A DNA stretch of 64,000 nucleotides, from the NCBI GenBank assembly GCA_019914995.1, contig CM034142.1, positions 1,922,001 to 1,986,000 on the forward strand. Reading direction: 5' to 3'. The notes under the pieces were generated by a model. The model made no database searches. It was not told the origin of the DNA and was given only the letters and a program-made list of their open reading frames with translations. Made by a program: the position numbers and the translations under genes. Source of the stretch: Acanthochlamys bracteata. Its lineage: Eukaryota > Streptophyta > Magnoliopsida > Pandanales > Velloziaceae. Of this stretch, positions 37,757-49,654 are shown one piece after another; the first letter of the stretch is position 1, and the number at the start of each line of letters is the position of its first letter.

Positions 37757-39344
37757 GGGTGAAGATATACACACTCTAGGCTACTATACGTGCACTCCAC
37801 CACTCTAATTGTGAACCGTCCGATCGTATATCGGACGGCTCACAATCAACACAAATGAAAAATTTACGGGATCACTGTGAGGGACACGTCGTCATTTCGC
37901 GTGCCTGTCTACAGTGATCCCGTAAGAGGTCCGTCTGCAAATGGTAGCTGGAGTGCATCCTTCTCCCCGTAGCCTTCCTCTCTTCTTTCATTCTCTTCGT
38001 CTGCAGTCTGCATTCTTCCCGTCGCCCCTCCAAGCCAGCTCGAGTAATCTCCGGCCAGTTTTTCGAGCTCATGCTGCCATTCCTTCATCTTCTCCTTCCT
38101 TTCAATTTATTTCAAAAATTCGCTCCCGAAATCGGAGTCGATCGAAACCCCTATCACGTCCGAACCTTCAATCGCCGGCCGGCGATCTTCAATTCGAAAC
38201 CAGAACCTCTTTTTCTATCTCCTGCTCCTTCTCTTCCTACTCCCGTCATAAATTTCATCAATTACAGCCCGTCGGCCGTTTTCGTTGTTCGTCGTGAAAC
38301 TGTCGCCGTGCCGAGTGCGATAATTATGTGAAAATTTTCTTTTATTATGATTTCTTTATAATTGGCATTCACACCACTAAAGAATCTGTCATTCATTACC
38401 AGCAAAAAAAAAAAAGAAACCAAGTCAGATGGAATGCTAACACGACTGAAGAATCGGCATTCATTAACAGATTCTCTGAAGGTTTCATTTTTTTTTTTCT
38501 TCAGACTCGGGTAGTGCTCCAGCAGCACCTCCTCCTTCTCCGGCTCAGGTCCGAGCACGGCAGATGGAATGCACCGGCAATCTCAACTCACTGCAAAATA
38601 ATAAAAATTAAAATAAGACTTACATCACATCGTTGTACATGGACGAATTCGCCGACGGTAGATGAATTCGCCTACGATTCCAACAAAAATCAATTCAAAT
38701 AATAAAGAAATAATATGACAAAAATACAAATAAATTATAAAGAAATCATAATAAAAGAAAATTTTCACACAATTATCGCACTTAGCACGGCGACAGTCTC
38801 ACGACGAACAACGAAAACGGCCGACGAGCTGTAATTGATGAAATTTATGACCGGAGTAGGAAGAGAAGGAGTAGGAGAGAGAAAAAGAGGTTCTGGTTTC
38901 GAATTGAAGATCGCCGACCGGCGATTGAAGGTTCGGACGTGATAGGGGTTTCGATCGACTCCGGTTTCGGGAGCGAATTTTTGAGAGAAAATGAAAGGAA
39001 TGAGAAGATGAAGGAATGGCAGCATGAGCTCGAAAAACTGGCCGGAGATTACTGAGAAATGGCTTGAGGGGGGCGTCGGGAAGAATGCGCATCGCATTTT
39101 AAGAGAATGAAAGAAGAGAGGAAGACTACGGGAGAAAGAGGCACTCGCCTACGTTATAGACGGACTTTACGGATCATCAGAGACAGCACGCGAAAAATGA
39201 CGAACGTGTCCCTCACAGTGATCCCGTAAGTTTCTCATTTGTGTTAATTGTGAGCCTCCGATATGCGATCGGACGGTTCACAATTGGAGTGGTGGAGTCT
39301 TATATATATAGATGATATATAGCTGGAGTGTGCATATCTTCACC
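37757..39344. mobile_element. non-autonomous MULE-like fold-back element, 1.6 kb
   Basis: The termini read GGGTGAAGATATACACAC on the left and GGTGAAGATATGCACAC inverted on the right. The inverted arms are about 600 bp (37,757-38,358 and 38,735-39,344). Each has a subterminal hairpin (CCGTCCGATC near 37,817) and a long GC-rich block. The centre of about 375 bp has no transposase. The termini resemble MULE-1 (GATATATACACAC), so a MULE-1-type transposase is the likely mover. Ser/Pro-rich open frames in both arms carry no domain. Confidence 0.85.
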
Positions 39345-39349
39345 AATAT

Positions 39350-39388
<39 letters not shown>
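39345..39388. repeat. (TA)n tract
   Basis: An interrupted TA tract (with TGTA units) into which the copia element inserted. Confidence 0.9.
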
Positions 39389-39389
<1 letters not shown>

Positions 39390-39538
39390 GTTGGCGTGAG
39401 TCAACACATAATTTATTTTAAATACTTTTCTAATTATTTTAGATATTTTTTTTAGAATTAGATATTTTTTTATTATTTTAGAACTCTCATTATTTAGTAT
39501 TATAAGGAGTCTATATATATATAATAGTTTTTTCATCA
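39389..39538 (+). repeat. copia 5' LTR (150 bp)
   Basis: It begins TGTTGGCGTGAGTCAACA and ends TTTTTCATCA. The 3' LTR is about 32 bases longer near its end. Confidence 0.88.
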
Positions 39539-39550
39539 TGGTACCAGAAC
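39539..39550 (+). promoter_or_regulatory. copia primer-binding site (initiator tRNA-Met)
   Basis: TGGTACCAGAAC immediately follows the LTR. The usual plant copia site is TGGTATCAGAGC. Confidence 0.8.
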
Positions 39551-39898
39551 AAAAATCTTAGATCTGTCCGCCGCCGTCGTGGAGATAACGACTGTTACGG
39601 CCAGATTTCGACTAGATTATCCGTTGCGATTGTGGAGATAAGATTACAACGGTTAGAAATTCCGACCAACATAAATCCGTCGTTTTAACCGGATTAGATC
39701 TACAGAAAGAAAAAAAAAATCATCATCAAACCTATCTGCCGTCGCCGTCGTCGACACTTCCGCCACCGCCGCTTACTATCACAATAGTCGCTGCCTCAAT
39801 AGCGGATCCATTTGCTCTGCGTCCGGTCGCCGCCGCTGCATCGCTCAATCAAATCTTTACCGCCGATCGCTCTTGATTCAAACTCAGATTTGAGCTGA

Positions 39899-42800
39899 AT
39901 GGAGACATGTACTTATTGTGGTAAGTTTGGCCACAATAAAGATTCATGTTTCAAATTAATTGGATATCCAGATTGGTGGGAAGAATTGAGGAAAAAAAGA
40001 AAGCTCCTTAGAGAAGCACAGGTTGGTTCAGATTTTTCAAATTCAGGTAACGAAACATGTGGTTTAAATACCATTTCAGATTCTAACAACGAGATGAATT
40101 TTAGACTCTGGAGCCACGGATCATATGACATTTGATCCGAAAAACTTTCATACCACGACTACTCCAGTTAGACATAATGTGACATATTCTAATGGAGACA
40201 TTTATCCAGTGACAGGTGCTGGGATAGTGATGTTGACACCATCTTTGTCTCTACAGGATTGTTTACTTGTTCCTTTTTTATCAAATAACCTATTGTTTAT
40301 TGGACAAATCACTGAACAATTGAATTGTATTGTTCTATTGTATCCACATTTTTGTTTACTTCAGGATATCCAGACACATGAGATTATTGGGCGTGGTACT
40401 AAAATAGGAGGCCTATATTATTTGGATGATATCAGTTCCGGAAGAGTTCATAGCCTTTGTGGATCTGATATTGACAAGAAGAATAAAGTTTGATTTTGGC
40501 ATTGATGACTAGGTCATGTTTTTTTTGCCTATTTACGTCATTTATTGCCCTCTTTATTTTCTGGCCTCAAAGAGTCTGAGTTTTAGTGTGAAGGTTGCAT
40601 TTTTACTAAGAGTCACCGAGTGCCTTATTCTTCTGTTATGAGTAAACGATCAATTCCGTTTGAATTAGTACATTCGCATGTTTGGGGACCCTCTCCCATT
40701 ATGACACTTACCGGCATTATGTGGTTTGTGATATTTGTGGATGATTGCATAGGTATGACATGGTTATATACTTTAAAAAGTAAAAGTGATGTAGTAGATA
40801 TATTTGTACGGTTTCACAAGATGGTGCAGACTCATTTTCTTTTCCTATTCGAGTTTTTCGCTCTGATAATAGAGGAGATTATGTTAATATCTCTTTAAGC
40901 TCTTAGCTTCATCAGAATGGTATTATTCATGAAACCTCATGTTCATACACACCACAATAAAATGGAGTAGCTGAAAAAAAAAATCGACATATTTTAGAGA
41001 CCGCCCGTGCTTTATTATTTGGAGCTCATATTCCAAAGCACTATTGGGTAGATGCAGTTCAGTCTGCAGTTTCTTTGATTAACCGTATGCCTTCTAGAGT
41101 GCTAAATTTTCGGACACCACTTGAGGTTTTAGCTACATTTGTCACTATACATTCTGTTCTTTCACTTCCACCTCGAATTTTTGGATCTGTTGCATTAGTA
41201 CATTTACAGAAGACTCAGAGGAACAAATTAGATCCATGTGCTTTGAGGTGCATTTTTCTTGGTTATGCTCCTCAGCAGAAAGGTTATCGCTGTTATCACT
41301 CAGCACACATATTGAGGAAGGTCAGAGACAATGTATGAGTTATCACTCAGGTCTAAAAGAGAATAGAACTACTGAATATGAATTAAAAGAAATAGAAGAG
41401 GTAGAAAGAGCTGAAGTTGTGGGAGAAATGCCTCACTCGCATCCTTTAGTACCTCTTCAAACTACTGAGGATATCCTTGAGATAAGCACCGAAACTCAAA
41501 ATGCTGTTGTGGATAAATCTAACATTGTCACCAGGAGTTATTAGTTGCCATACAGAGAAAATCGTGGAAAACCTCTTTAGAGATATTCACCAGAAGAAAA
41601 AGTCTCTAGATATCCTATTGCTAATCATGTATCTTCTCACAGACTGTCTTCTTCATATGTGGCTTTCCTTAATCAGGTAGGAGCTGTGACTCTTCCTTCT
41701 AGCACTAGAAAAGCCTTATCCGATCCTAAATGGACTAAGGCTATGAATGACGAGATGGATGCTCTTCAGAAAAATTTGATTTGGGAGATAGTGCCACTAC
41801 CAGAAGGAAAGAAAGCAGTTGGTTGTAAGTGGGTGTACACTATTAAACACAAAAGTAGATGGAACGATAGAGAGATATAAGGCAAGATTAGTGGCCAAGG
41901 GATATTCACAGACTTATGGAGTGGATTATCACGAGACATTTGCTCCAGTTGTAAAAATTAATACCATCAGAGTATTGCTGTCTCTCGCAGCAAATCTTGA
42001 TTGACCTTTACAGCAGTTTGATGTAAAGAATGCATTTCTTCATGGTGAATTAGAAGAAGAAGTATATATGGAACTTCCGCCTGGTTATAGTGTATTGGGA
42101 AAAACTGACTATGTCTGCAGGCTAAAAAAGGCTCTATATGGGCTAAAACAATCTCCAAGAGTAAGGTTTGGTAGATTTAGTTAAGTCTTAAACAGATATG
42201 GTTACTGAAAGAGTAATGCTGATCATACATTATTTTTGAAGAACCGGAATGATAAGGTAACTACTTTGATAATCTATGTTTATGATATAATTGTTATAGG
42301 TAATGATCATGAAGAAATTTAGAAATTGAAGACATATCTAGCGTCTGAATTCGAGATGAAAGAACTTTAAAAGTTGAAATATTTTTTGGGCATTGAAGTG
42401 ACCAGATCTAAGTAAGATATTTTTCTATCATAAAGAAAATATGTCATTGACTTATTATCTAAGACAGGAATGTCGGATTACAAACCTACCGACACACCTA
42501 TCATTGAGAATCATAACTTAGTAACGCTCCCTAATCAAGTGCCAGTAGCTAAGGAAAAATATCAACGATTAGTTCAACCTCGTTGATTTATTTATCACAT
42601 ACTCGTCCTGATATAGCATATGCCGTTAGCGTTGTCAGCCAGTTTATGCATTCTCCAAGTGTTGATCATATGGAAGTTGTGAACAGAATTCTGAGATACT
42701 TGAAATCTGCACCAGACAAAGGATTATTATTTAGAAAAAATAATTATCTAAATATATATGGATATACTGATACAGACTGGGCAGGAGATAAGATAGATAG

Positions 42801-43233
42801 ACGCTTTACATCTGGCTATTTTACATTTGTTGGAGGTAATCTAGTCACATGGAGGAGTAAGAAACAGAAAATTGTTGCTCGATCTTATGTTGAAGCTAAA
42901 TATAGAGAAATGACACATGGAGTTTGTGAATTTTTATAGCTTCGAATATTATTGACAGAGCTTGGTTTTCCTCCAAGGAGTTCTATGAAGCTATTTTGTG
43001 ATAATAAGGCTGCAATAAATATTGCTCATAATTCAGTACAGCATGATCGCACCAAGCACGTTGAGGTGGATCGACATTTCATCAAAGAGAAACTAAATTC
43101 AAAGTTAATTGAGTTACCTTTTGTGAACTCCGAAGCACAGCTAGCAGACATAGTGACAAAGGGTGTCTCGAGTAGAATTTTTTATGACTCACTAAGCAAG
43201 TTGGGTATCGATGATATCTTTGCACCAACTTGA
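39899..43233 (+). pseudogene. copia gag-pol region
   Basis: Parts in order: a nucleocapsid zinc knuckle (CTYCGKFGHNKDSC, near 39,908); protease and pre-integrase region (about 40,090-40,490); integrase (about 40,620-41,330, with RCIFLGYAPQQKGYRCY at its C-terminal end); reverse transcriptase (about 41,700-42,300, [20 protein letters not shown]); RNase H (about 42,583-43,233, TDTDWAGDKIDRR and FCDNKAAINIAHN). The region is clearly broken. Copia is certain from the domain order and RT motifs; the clade is not assigned. Confidence 0.9.
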
Positions 43234-43240
43234 GGGGGAG
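43231..43240 (+). promoter_or_regulatory. copia polypurine tract
   Basis: TGAGGGGGAG lies directly before the 3' LTR. Confidence 0.85.
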
Positions 43241-43420
43241 TATTGGCGTGAGTCAACACATAATTTATCTTAAATATCTTTTCTAATTATTTTAGATATC
43301 TTTCCGTAGAATTAGATATTTTTTTAATATTCTAGAACTCTCATTATTTAGTATTATAAGGAGTCTATATATATGTGTTTGTATTGAACTATTGAAACAA
43401 GATTGAAACAGTTTTTTCAT

Positions 43421-43422
<2 letters not shown>
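43241..43422 (+). repeat. copia 3' LTR (182 bp)
   Basis: It starts TATTGGCGTGAGTCAACA and ends TTTTTCATCA, followed at once by (TA)n. Confidence 0.88.

Positions 43423-43452
<30 letters not shown>
43423..43452. repeat. (TA)n tract
   Basis: The TA tract lies between the copia and the next fold-back element. Confidence 0.95.
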
Positions 43453-43454
<2 letters not shown>

Positions 43455-43865
43455 GGAGGGATAGAGGCACTCCCTCTTTAAGGGCACTCCCGTGCACTCC
43501 CTCTCCGGTTTATGATCGGGGTGACCACCAAATCCAATCTCCACCGTTGAAAATGAAGAATTATTAATTAGAAACATATATATAAAATTTCAGCTCAATC
43601 GGACTACGAATTCACGTCCACCCGATCACTTGATCAAAATGACAGAAATGATACAATATATATTTTTATATATTCTTACTTTCTGTCAATTTGATCAAAT
43701 GACCCGATGGACGTGAATTCGTAGTCTGGTTGAGCTGAAATTTTGTGAATATGTTTCTAACTCATAGTTCTTCATATCTAACGGTGGAGATTGGATTTTT
43801 AGGTCACCCCGACTATAAACCGGGGAGGGAGTGCTCTTAAGGAGGGAGTCCCCCTATCCCTCCCC
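43453..43865. mobile_element. fold-back MITE with MULE-2-type ends
   Basis: It starts GGGGAGGGATAGAGGCACTC and ends with the inverse (CCCTATCCCTCCCC). The two arms of about 190 bp are inverted copies carrying the family core (CCACCGTTG, CAGCTCAATCGGACTACGAA, GATCAAAATGACAGAAAT). There is no coding capacity. The ends match those of the 6.4 kb MULE at 44,983. Confidence 0.88.
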
Positions 43866-44060
43866 TATTGATTCATCATTATCAAGTGACCAGATGAAGC
43901 TATATTCGTAGTCCGATCGGAATGAAATTTTGTCAGTATGTTAACGACTCGTAGTTCTTCATATACAACGATAGAGATTAGATTTGGAGGTCTCCAGGGC
44001 CACAAACGGCGATGGAGTGCGCTGGAGTGTGCATAAGAATTAGAGTGCCCCTATCCCTTC
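43866..44060. repeat. right half of another fold-back element
   Basis: Only one arm is present, from TATCAAGTGACCAGATGAAG to GAGTGCCCCTATCCCTTC before (TA)n. The missing left arm suggests truncation by the neighbouring insertion. Confidence 0.75.
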
Positions 44061-44097
44061 ATATATATATATATAGATATGTATATATATTTATATA
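44061..44097. repeat. (TA)n tract
   Basis: An interrupted TA tract. Confidence 0.9.
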
Positions 44098-44448
44098 CAG
44101 GTTTTTTATGCGCACAATCGTGCACATCAGTCCGGTACCATCGATACAAATCTCCCTATATGATATTCATAGTTGGACATGAAAAATTATAAGTTGAGAA
44201 TATTTTGACTAAATTTAAATTCAATCGGAACATAACTCAACCTTTATCGGACTTCCTAATTAAGATGACAGAAATAAAACAATATTCTATTTTTCAATTT
44301 TTTTTATATTAATTGATTTGTGGTTCGATTGAGTGATTGAGTTGAAAGTTTCTTGACATATTCTCAACTTGCAGTTCTTTATACGTAACCGTGAAGATAT
44401 ATTTGGAGCTTTGTACCGGTAGAACCAGACCAACCTACGCCAACATGC

Positions 44449-44450
<2 letters not shown>
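44098..44450. repeat. fold-back element, divergent termini
   Basis: The arms mirror each other (CCGGTACCATCGATACAAAT against GCTTTGTACCGGTAG) around a T-rich centre near 44,290. The family core is degenerate (CATAGTTGGACATGAAAAAT). The ends do not carry the GGGGAGGGATAG motif, so this is a separate subfamily. Confidence 0.7.

Positions 44451-44499
<49 letters not shown>
44451..44499. repeat. (TA)n tract
   Basis: About 48 bases of nearly pure TA. Confidence 0.95.
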
Positions 44500-44501
<2 letters not shown>

Positions 44502-44895
44502 TAGGGGCACTCCCTCCTTAAGGACACTTCCGAGCACTCCCTCTCCGATTTATGACCGGGGTAACTCCCAAATCCAATCTCCACCGTTGGATATAAAGAA
44601 CTATGAGTTAAAAATCTTTCCACAAATTTTCAGCTCCATCCAATTACTTGATCAAGATGACAGAAATGATACAACATATATATTTTTAAGTTTTTCTACT
44701 TTCTGTTATTTTAATCAAATGATCCGATGGAGTTAAATTCGAGGTGCGATTGAGCTGAAAATTTATGGGTAGGTTTCTAACCTATAGTTCTTCATATCCA
44801 ACGGTGGAGATTAGATTTGAAAGTCACCCCGGCCATAAATCGAAAAGGGAGTGCCCGAAAGTGCCATTAAGAAGGGAGTGCCCCTATCCCTCCCC
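44500..44895. mobile_element. fold-back MITE with MULE-2-type ends
   Basis: The left end GATAGGGGCACTCCCTCC and right end GAGTGCCCCTATCCCTCCCC are inverse copies. The core is as in the 43,453 element. It is non-coding. Confidence 0.87.
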
Positions 44896-44982
44896 TACAT
44901 ACATATATATATATATATACATATATATACATACATATATATACATATATATACATACATATATATACATATATATATATAT
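44896..44982. repeat. (TA)n tract with TACA interruptions
   Basis: Nearly 90 bases of TA/CATA repeats form the left flank of the 6.4 kb MULE. Open frames reading Tyr-Ile repeats through it are not genes. Confidence 0.93.
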
Positions 44983-46663
44983 GGGGAGGAATACGGGCAC
45001 TCCTTCCTCTCGGGCACTCCACTACGTGTAAACATCCCGAGCAGTTAACATCTTTTATTTATCTCATCCAACGCGCTCGGTTTGTATATATTTTGTTCGT
45101 CCGAAATTTTGCGTTTTGGCCGATATCTCACTGCATCGGCACGTACCTTCACTGACACCTTACGAATTCTCTCTCCTCTTTTGGTTTTGTTAATTTTCAT
45201 TACTACTAATTAATTTGGCTTATGTTAATCAAATTCATTTTTTAATTAACTTGTTTTCTTATTAACTAAACTCATTCGTTTATTTTGTAGATGAGATGTA
45301 TTTCAATTTTCTTTCTCGTGGTCTTGGCAGCCACGATCGTCCGTGAGTGGCCGACGACGATCTCAACTGGCAATAGCTTATCTCTCAGCGCGATCTCTCC
45401 TCTGTGCTCTCCGCAGCAACTGACGGCGATCTCTCACGGCGTCTCTTCCGTGTGCGATAGACAGCTAGTCATGGCCGACGGCGATTTTTTCTGGCAGCAG
45501 CTCAAGACGATCTCTCCTGTCTGCTCACATCAGCAACTCACGGTGATCTCTCACGGCTTGTCTGTCCAGTGTGCTCTCGGCAGCTACTCATGGCCGACGG
45601 TGATTTTTATAGGCGGCAGCTAGCTAGTTGTGGCTTACGGCGGTATTTGTCAGCAGCAGCTCAGCCACTCATGGCCGATTCGAAATTTTGATGCAGTTTT
45701 ATTTTTTTTTTTAGTTTTGAATTCATTGATTTGAGTTAGTGATTTGTTTTGAATTCGTTTGATTTGTCTTTTTTTTCTTAGTTTTGAATTCTATGATTTT
45801 TCTTTTCCTGTGTTTTTTTTTGGTGTATTTTGTTTTTCTTTGGTGTATTGGATTCTTTGATTACTGGAAATTTTCACGGTGTATTGTATTTTTTTATGTA
45901 TTGCTTTTCTGTGGTGTATTGAGGTTTTTGATGTATTGATTTATGGTATTGAAATTGTTCTGATGAATGCTGGATGTCGTTCGAATAATGCCAGATGTTG
46001 AGGCAATGATGAGGGAAAAAAATTGAAAGATGTAGGATCTGTTAGACTCAGCAGTTGTTCTTTTTTCTAACTCCACACTACCTCTCAAAGTGCACAGCAA
46101 GGCAGTAAGGATGGCCATATCTCTGTATGTGGCAACCACTGCAGCTGCAATTAGAGAAGGCATGTAGTGAAGGAGAGAGCAACTGATGGTGAAAATAGTC
46201 CTGGAACGGGTAGCTCTACAAAATCTCGATGATCGAGTGAAGGCGAATCTGAGCCTCCCTCTTCTTTTCATATCTGTTTTGTTGTTGACTTGTTATTACA
46301 TCTTTATATGGAAAAGTGATCGATGAATTACAAAAGTTGGATGGTTGCGTTCTCTACTATCCCTGGATGGACAGATATCTTCAATGTATAATGTATGGAT
46401 GGATCAGTTACCAGGTAGGAATGCCATGAATGTAAATAGAGAGCTTTTGTAAGCAGATAGCTCATGTAATTACTGTGTAAGTACAATCACGTACAGTTAC
46501 CAATGTTCGATATACAATTCAACGGAGATGTCAAAGAAACTCCGTTCGATTATTCTTATAAAATTTTTCTATAATCTATCTTTATGTAAACTTTGAATTA
46601 TTAATAAAGCTGTTTATTTCTTACTCCACTCTTTATATTTTTTCAACTGATCCACTCTTAATA
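44983..46663 (+). repeat. MULE-2 left inverted arm
   Basis: It is inverted to 49,655-51,362 with few differences. It contains a GC-richer block (45,290-45,690) built of two related units of about 115 bp (each with GGCGATCTCTCACGG-like and CATGGCCGACGG lines). Confidence 0.92.
45291..45623 (+). CDS. hypothetical ORF in the MULE-2 left arm, signal-peptide-like start
   Basis: A 110-residue open frame begins MRCISIFFLVVLAATIV, a hydrophobic signal-like segment, just after a TTTTGTAG that could be a splice acceptor. The rest is a Ser/His-rich repeat (LTAISHGVSSVC, MADGDFFWQQL). The same frame stays open from the matching ATG in the right arm (51,050 to 50,736, minus strand). Its function is unknown, and it may be incidental to a repetitive GC-rich block. 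A second frame, MKRRGRLRFAFTRSSRFCRA, is likewise open in both arms (46,271 down to 45,894; 50,048 to 50,272). Confidence 0.25.
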   Translation: MRCISIFFLVVLAATIVREWPTTISTGNSLSLSAISPLCSPQQLTAISHGVSSVCDRQLVMADGDFFWQQLKTISPVCSHQQLTVISHGLSVQCALGSYSWPTVIFIGGS

Positions 46664-46971
46664 ATGTTTTTTCTTTGTCATTATCAACTTTAAAATAAGT
46701 TCTCATTAACACATTATGTTAATGAGAGTTTTATTTCTAAATCATCTGGGGAGCATATTCGAGGTATACCGATACAACATTTCTCCCGCGCTAATCATTT
46801 TTTTTCTGCGCTTATCATATTTGTTCCCGCTAAATTTTGTTCTCTTATCTTTCTTCTTTATTTGTTCCTTCTTCACTACTACGGAGCATTCAACTACAAA
46901 ATTTTAGTATTAGAAAACAAGTTCTATTCAGTTCTACAAACTAGAAATATTCTCCAGCAATAACTGTGACT

Positions 46972-49377
46972 ATGGCCGACTGTTCTATTGCTCCAATTCC
47001 AGACGTAGTAATAGATAAGGAAAATTCACCGTATTTAGATATGCTTTTTCCAAGTCTCCAAGCTACAAAAGAAATATACATAAATTATGAAAAAGCAAGT
47101 GGATTTAGTGTTATTACTAAAAGTACGCAAAAAAGAAATTTAGATTCGGAAGAAGTTACTACTTGCGAAATGACAAGAAAAGAACAACTGAGGTGCCTGA
47201 AGTAGAAGCAAGTCAAAAGAGAAACAGAAATGCAGTAAAATGCAAATGTCCTGCAAGAATGAAAGTGATAAAACAACGTACTGGTTTGTGAAAAGTGGTG
47301 AAATATAATGACAACCACAATCATGGATTAGTTAGTCCTGCAAAAAGAATGCGTATGTCTGTCTGTAAAAGTATGCCTGCTGCAGCTAAGATGTTAGTTG
47401 ATTCATTTCGTGATGAAAGTATACCTGTAAATAAAGTTGCAGATATATTTGATGGTCTACAGTATGATTTTGATGATAGAGATTGTGGAATCATTTAAGA
47501 TTTACAAAGGAGTACAAAAAATCTGTCACAGGAGATGCCATCGCAGTGCTTGATTTTTTTAAAAAGAAAAACTTAGAAGATCCAAACTTTTTCTATGCAA
47601 TACAGATGGATAGCGAAGCAAGGGCAGTAAATTTTTTCTGAGTAGATGGTCGATCACGTTTACAGTTTCAGTACTTTGGCGATGTATGTTTTTTGATACA
47701 ACATATCGTAAGAATATGTATGAAATACCATTTGCGCCATTTACAGGAGTTAATCATCATATGAAGTCGATTCAGTTTGGTTACGCCTTGCTTTTGGATG
47801 AGACAGAAAAGTCTTTTTGTTGGCTTTTTGAGACTTAGCTTGCTGCTATGGGTGGGCGTGCCCCATTTTCTATCATCACAGATCAAGACAGAGCTATGAC
47901 TATAGCGGTTGAGAAGGTATTTCCAAACACCCAGCACCACTTTTGTTTATGGAATGTGATGAAAAAATTTCCTAAAAATTGTCTCATATTTATTTCAAAA
48001 AGTCACGGTTCAAAAAAGATTTCAAAATGTGTATTAGAGACACCTATACTCCTAGTGTTTTTGAAGCAAGATGGGAGGAATTGTTATGTACTCACAACTT
48101 GCAGGAGAATTGCTAGCTTCGAGGAATGTATGAAATTAGAAAAAAGTGAGTTCCAGTTTATCACTTGGACACTTTTTATGCTGGTATGAACACTACAGGA
48201 CACTCTGAAGGTACGAACTCTGTTTACAGTAATTTTTTCCATTCAACGACAACTCTTCGAGAGTTTGTTTTGAAGAACGAGAAGTGTTTGGCTAAAATTG
48301 TTGAAAAGGAAAAAAAAGAAAATTATATTAGTGAACATTGTAATCACATTGTCGATAGTCATGCCTTTCTTCTGAAGAATGCAGCAGATGTGTACACGAG
48401 AAATGTGTACGATAAGTTCAAAAAAAAATTTGATAAAGCTCTCGCCGAGTATGTTCTGTTCGACAATGAAAAGAAAAGTGATGGCTATACAGCATATATT
48501 TATAAGTCTCGACTGCTTAGTGATGAGCGTGCGTGGAAAGTGAAGTTCAACCATGCCACAAGAGAAGGTTATTGTGAATGCAAACTATTTGAGTTTGTAG
48601 GAATTCCTTGTGGTCACCTTGTAAAAAGTTTTTTTGTCTCGTGACATGGAGAAAATACTTGATCATTTCATTTTGAAAAGGTGGATGAAAGAAGCTAATA
48701 AATATAGAGTTGAATATGATTGTGGTGCGGTGCAAGGACATGAGAATTCTCATCTACTGAGAACTACCCAACTATTAAGGTTTCTAATCAATCATCTTAT
48801 GAAGCTGGTGAAGCAGATGAGACTTTCCAATTGATGTTGGAAGCATTACAAGAATTGTCGTTACGGATCAAAGAAGTAAGAAAGACTAAAGAGATGCAAC
48901 AGATGCATTCATGTACCGCTAATGAGACTTTACAAGAGGCAGTTAATGCATCTCAAATTCTACTCTTGAATCCCCACATCTCGCAAACTAAGGGAAGGAA
49001 AAAAGAAGCAAAAACTTCATTCCGAGTCGGAAAAAGAATAAAAAGTAGCTTGGAAAAAGCCATTGCAAAAAACAAAGCAGAGACATGGAAGAGATGTACT
49101 TGTTGTAACAAGTTTGGCGTTAGACATGACAAACGAAATTGTCCTGAAAATCTAAATAGAAAGAAGAATATGAGTAAGTATAATAATTACTTAATTTTGG
49201 TTCATAATACAGTAACTCTGTTTTTGTAATTTAGTGTTGATATTTGATTAATTTTTTTATTTGATAGTTATTGATGAAGATGTTTACGAAGATGAAGATA
49301 ATAATCAAAACTCCATAGGTACAGATGAAGACGATGATAATATTGATGAAGTCTCAATTGGGTTTTCTTCTCACTGA
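46972..49377 (+). pseudogene. MULE-2 transposase (FAR1 domain, DDE core, SWIM, zinc knuckle, acidic tail)
   Basis: The ATG at 46,972 gives MADCSIAPIPDVV. Domains in order: FAR1-type DNA-binding (47,040-47,360; CKCPARMKV, NHNHGLVSPAKR); MULE core with TTYRKN near 47,700, the TDQDRAM motif near 47,879 and CLWNVMKKF; an intact SWIM zinc finger CECKLFEFVGIPCGH near 48,578; knuckle CTCCNKFGVRHDKRNC near 49,097. A GT-AG intron (about 49,172-49,267) leads to an acidic tail (DEDVYEDEDNN) ending at 49,377. Several family Trp codons are TGA or TAG (near 47,288, 47,639, 47,836, 48,114 and 48,147), and there are also frameshifts, so it is inactive. It is close kin of MULE-1. Confidence 0.92.
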
Positions 49378-49654
49378 TAAGAGTGGTGTTGTTCCTTGGT
49401 AACAGAGAAGAACTCGGCGTTCTGTAATGTACTGTATAAGCTAATATATCGTTACTGTTTTGTTATTTTGTATACTTTAGTTTAACTTGTTTAATTGTAA
49501 TACGATGTTATATAAACTAATACATTGTTACTGTTTTCGTATAATTTAGTTAACTTATTTAGTTGTAATATTTTGTCTGGGCTTAAGCAGCCTTCATCCA
49601 AATACGTCAACAGATACAATATTTAGTATATTTAGGGAGGAAAAAAAGTATGAG

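Larger units (their letters stand above)
39389..43422 (+). mobile_element. Ty1/copia element, 4.03 kb
   Basis: Short LTRs flank an internal region with a primer site for initiator tRNA-Met, a purine tract and copia-order parts: zinc knuckle, protease/pre-integrase, integrase, reverse transcriptase, RNase H. ATATA lies on both sides and would be a 5-base target duplication, but it sits in a TA tract and so is not diagnostic. The element is broken, with about ten or more interruptions. The LTRs differ at several positions plus one length difference, so it is older than very recent. Confidence 0.92.

Noticed and set aside
44765-45048. Open frames with long Tyr-Ile repeats
   Set aside because: They are translations of TATATACATA microsatellite. 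The same applies at 39,300, 43,389, 44,435, 51,300 and 56,880.
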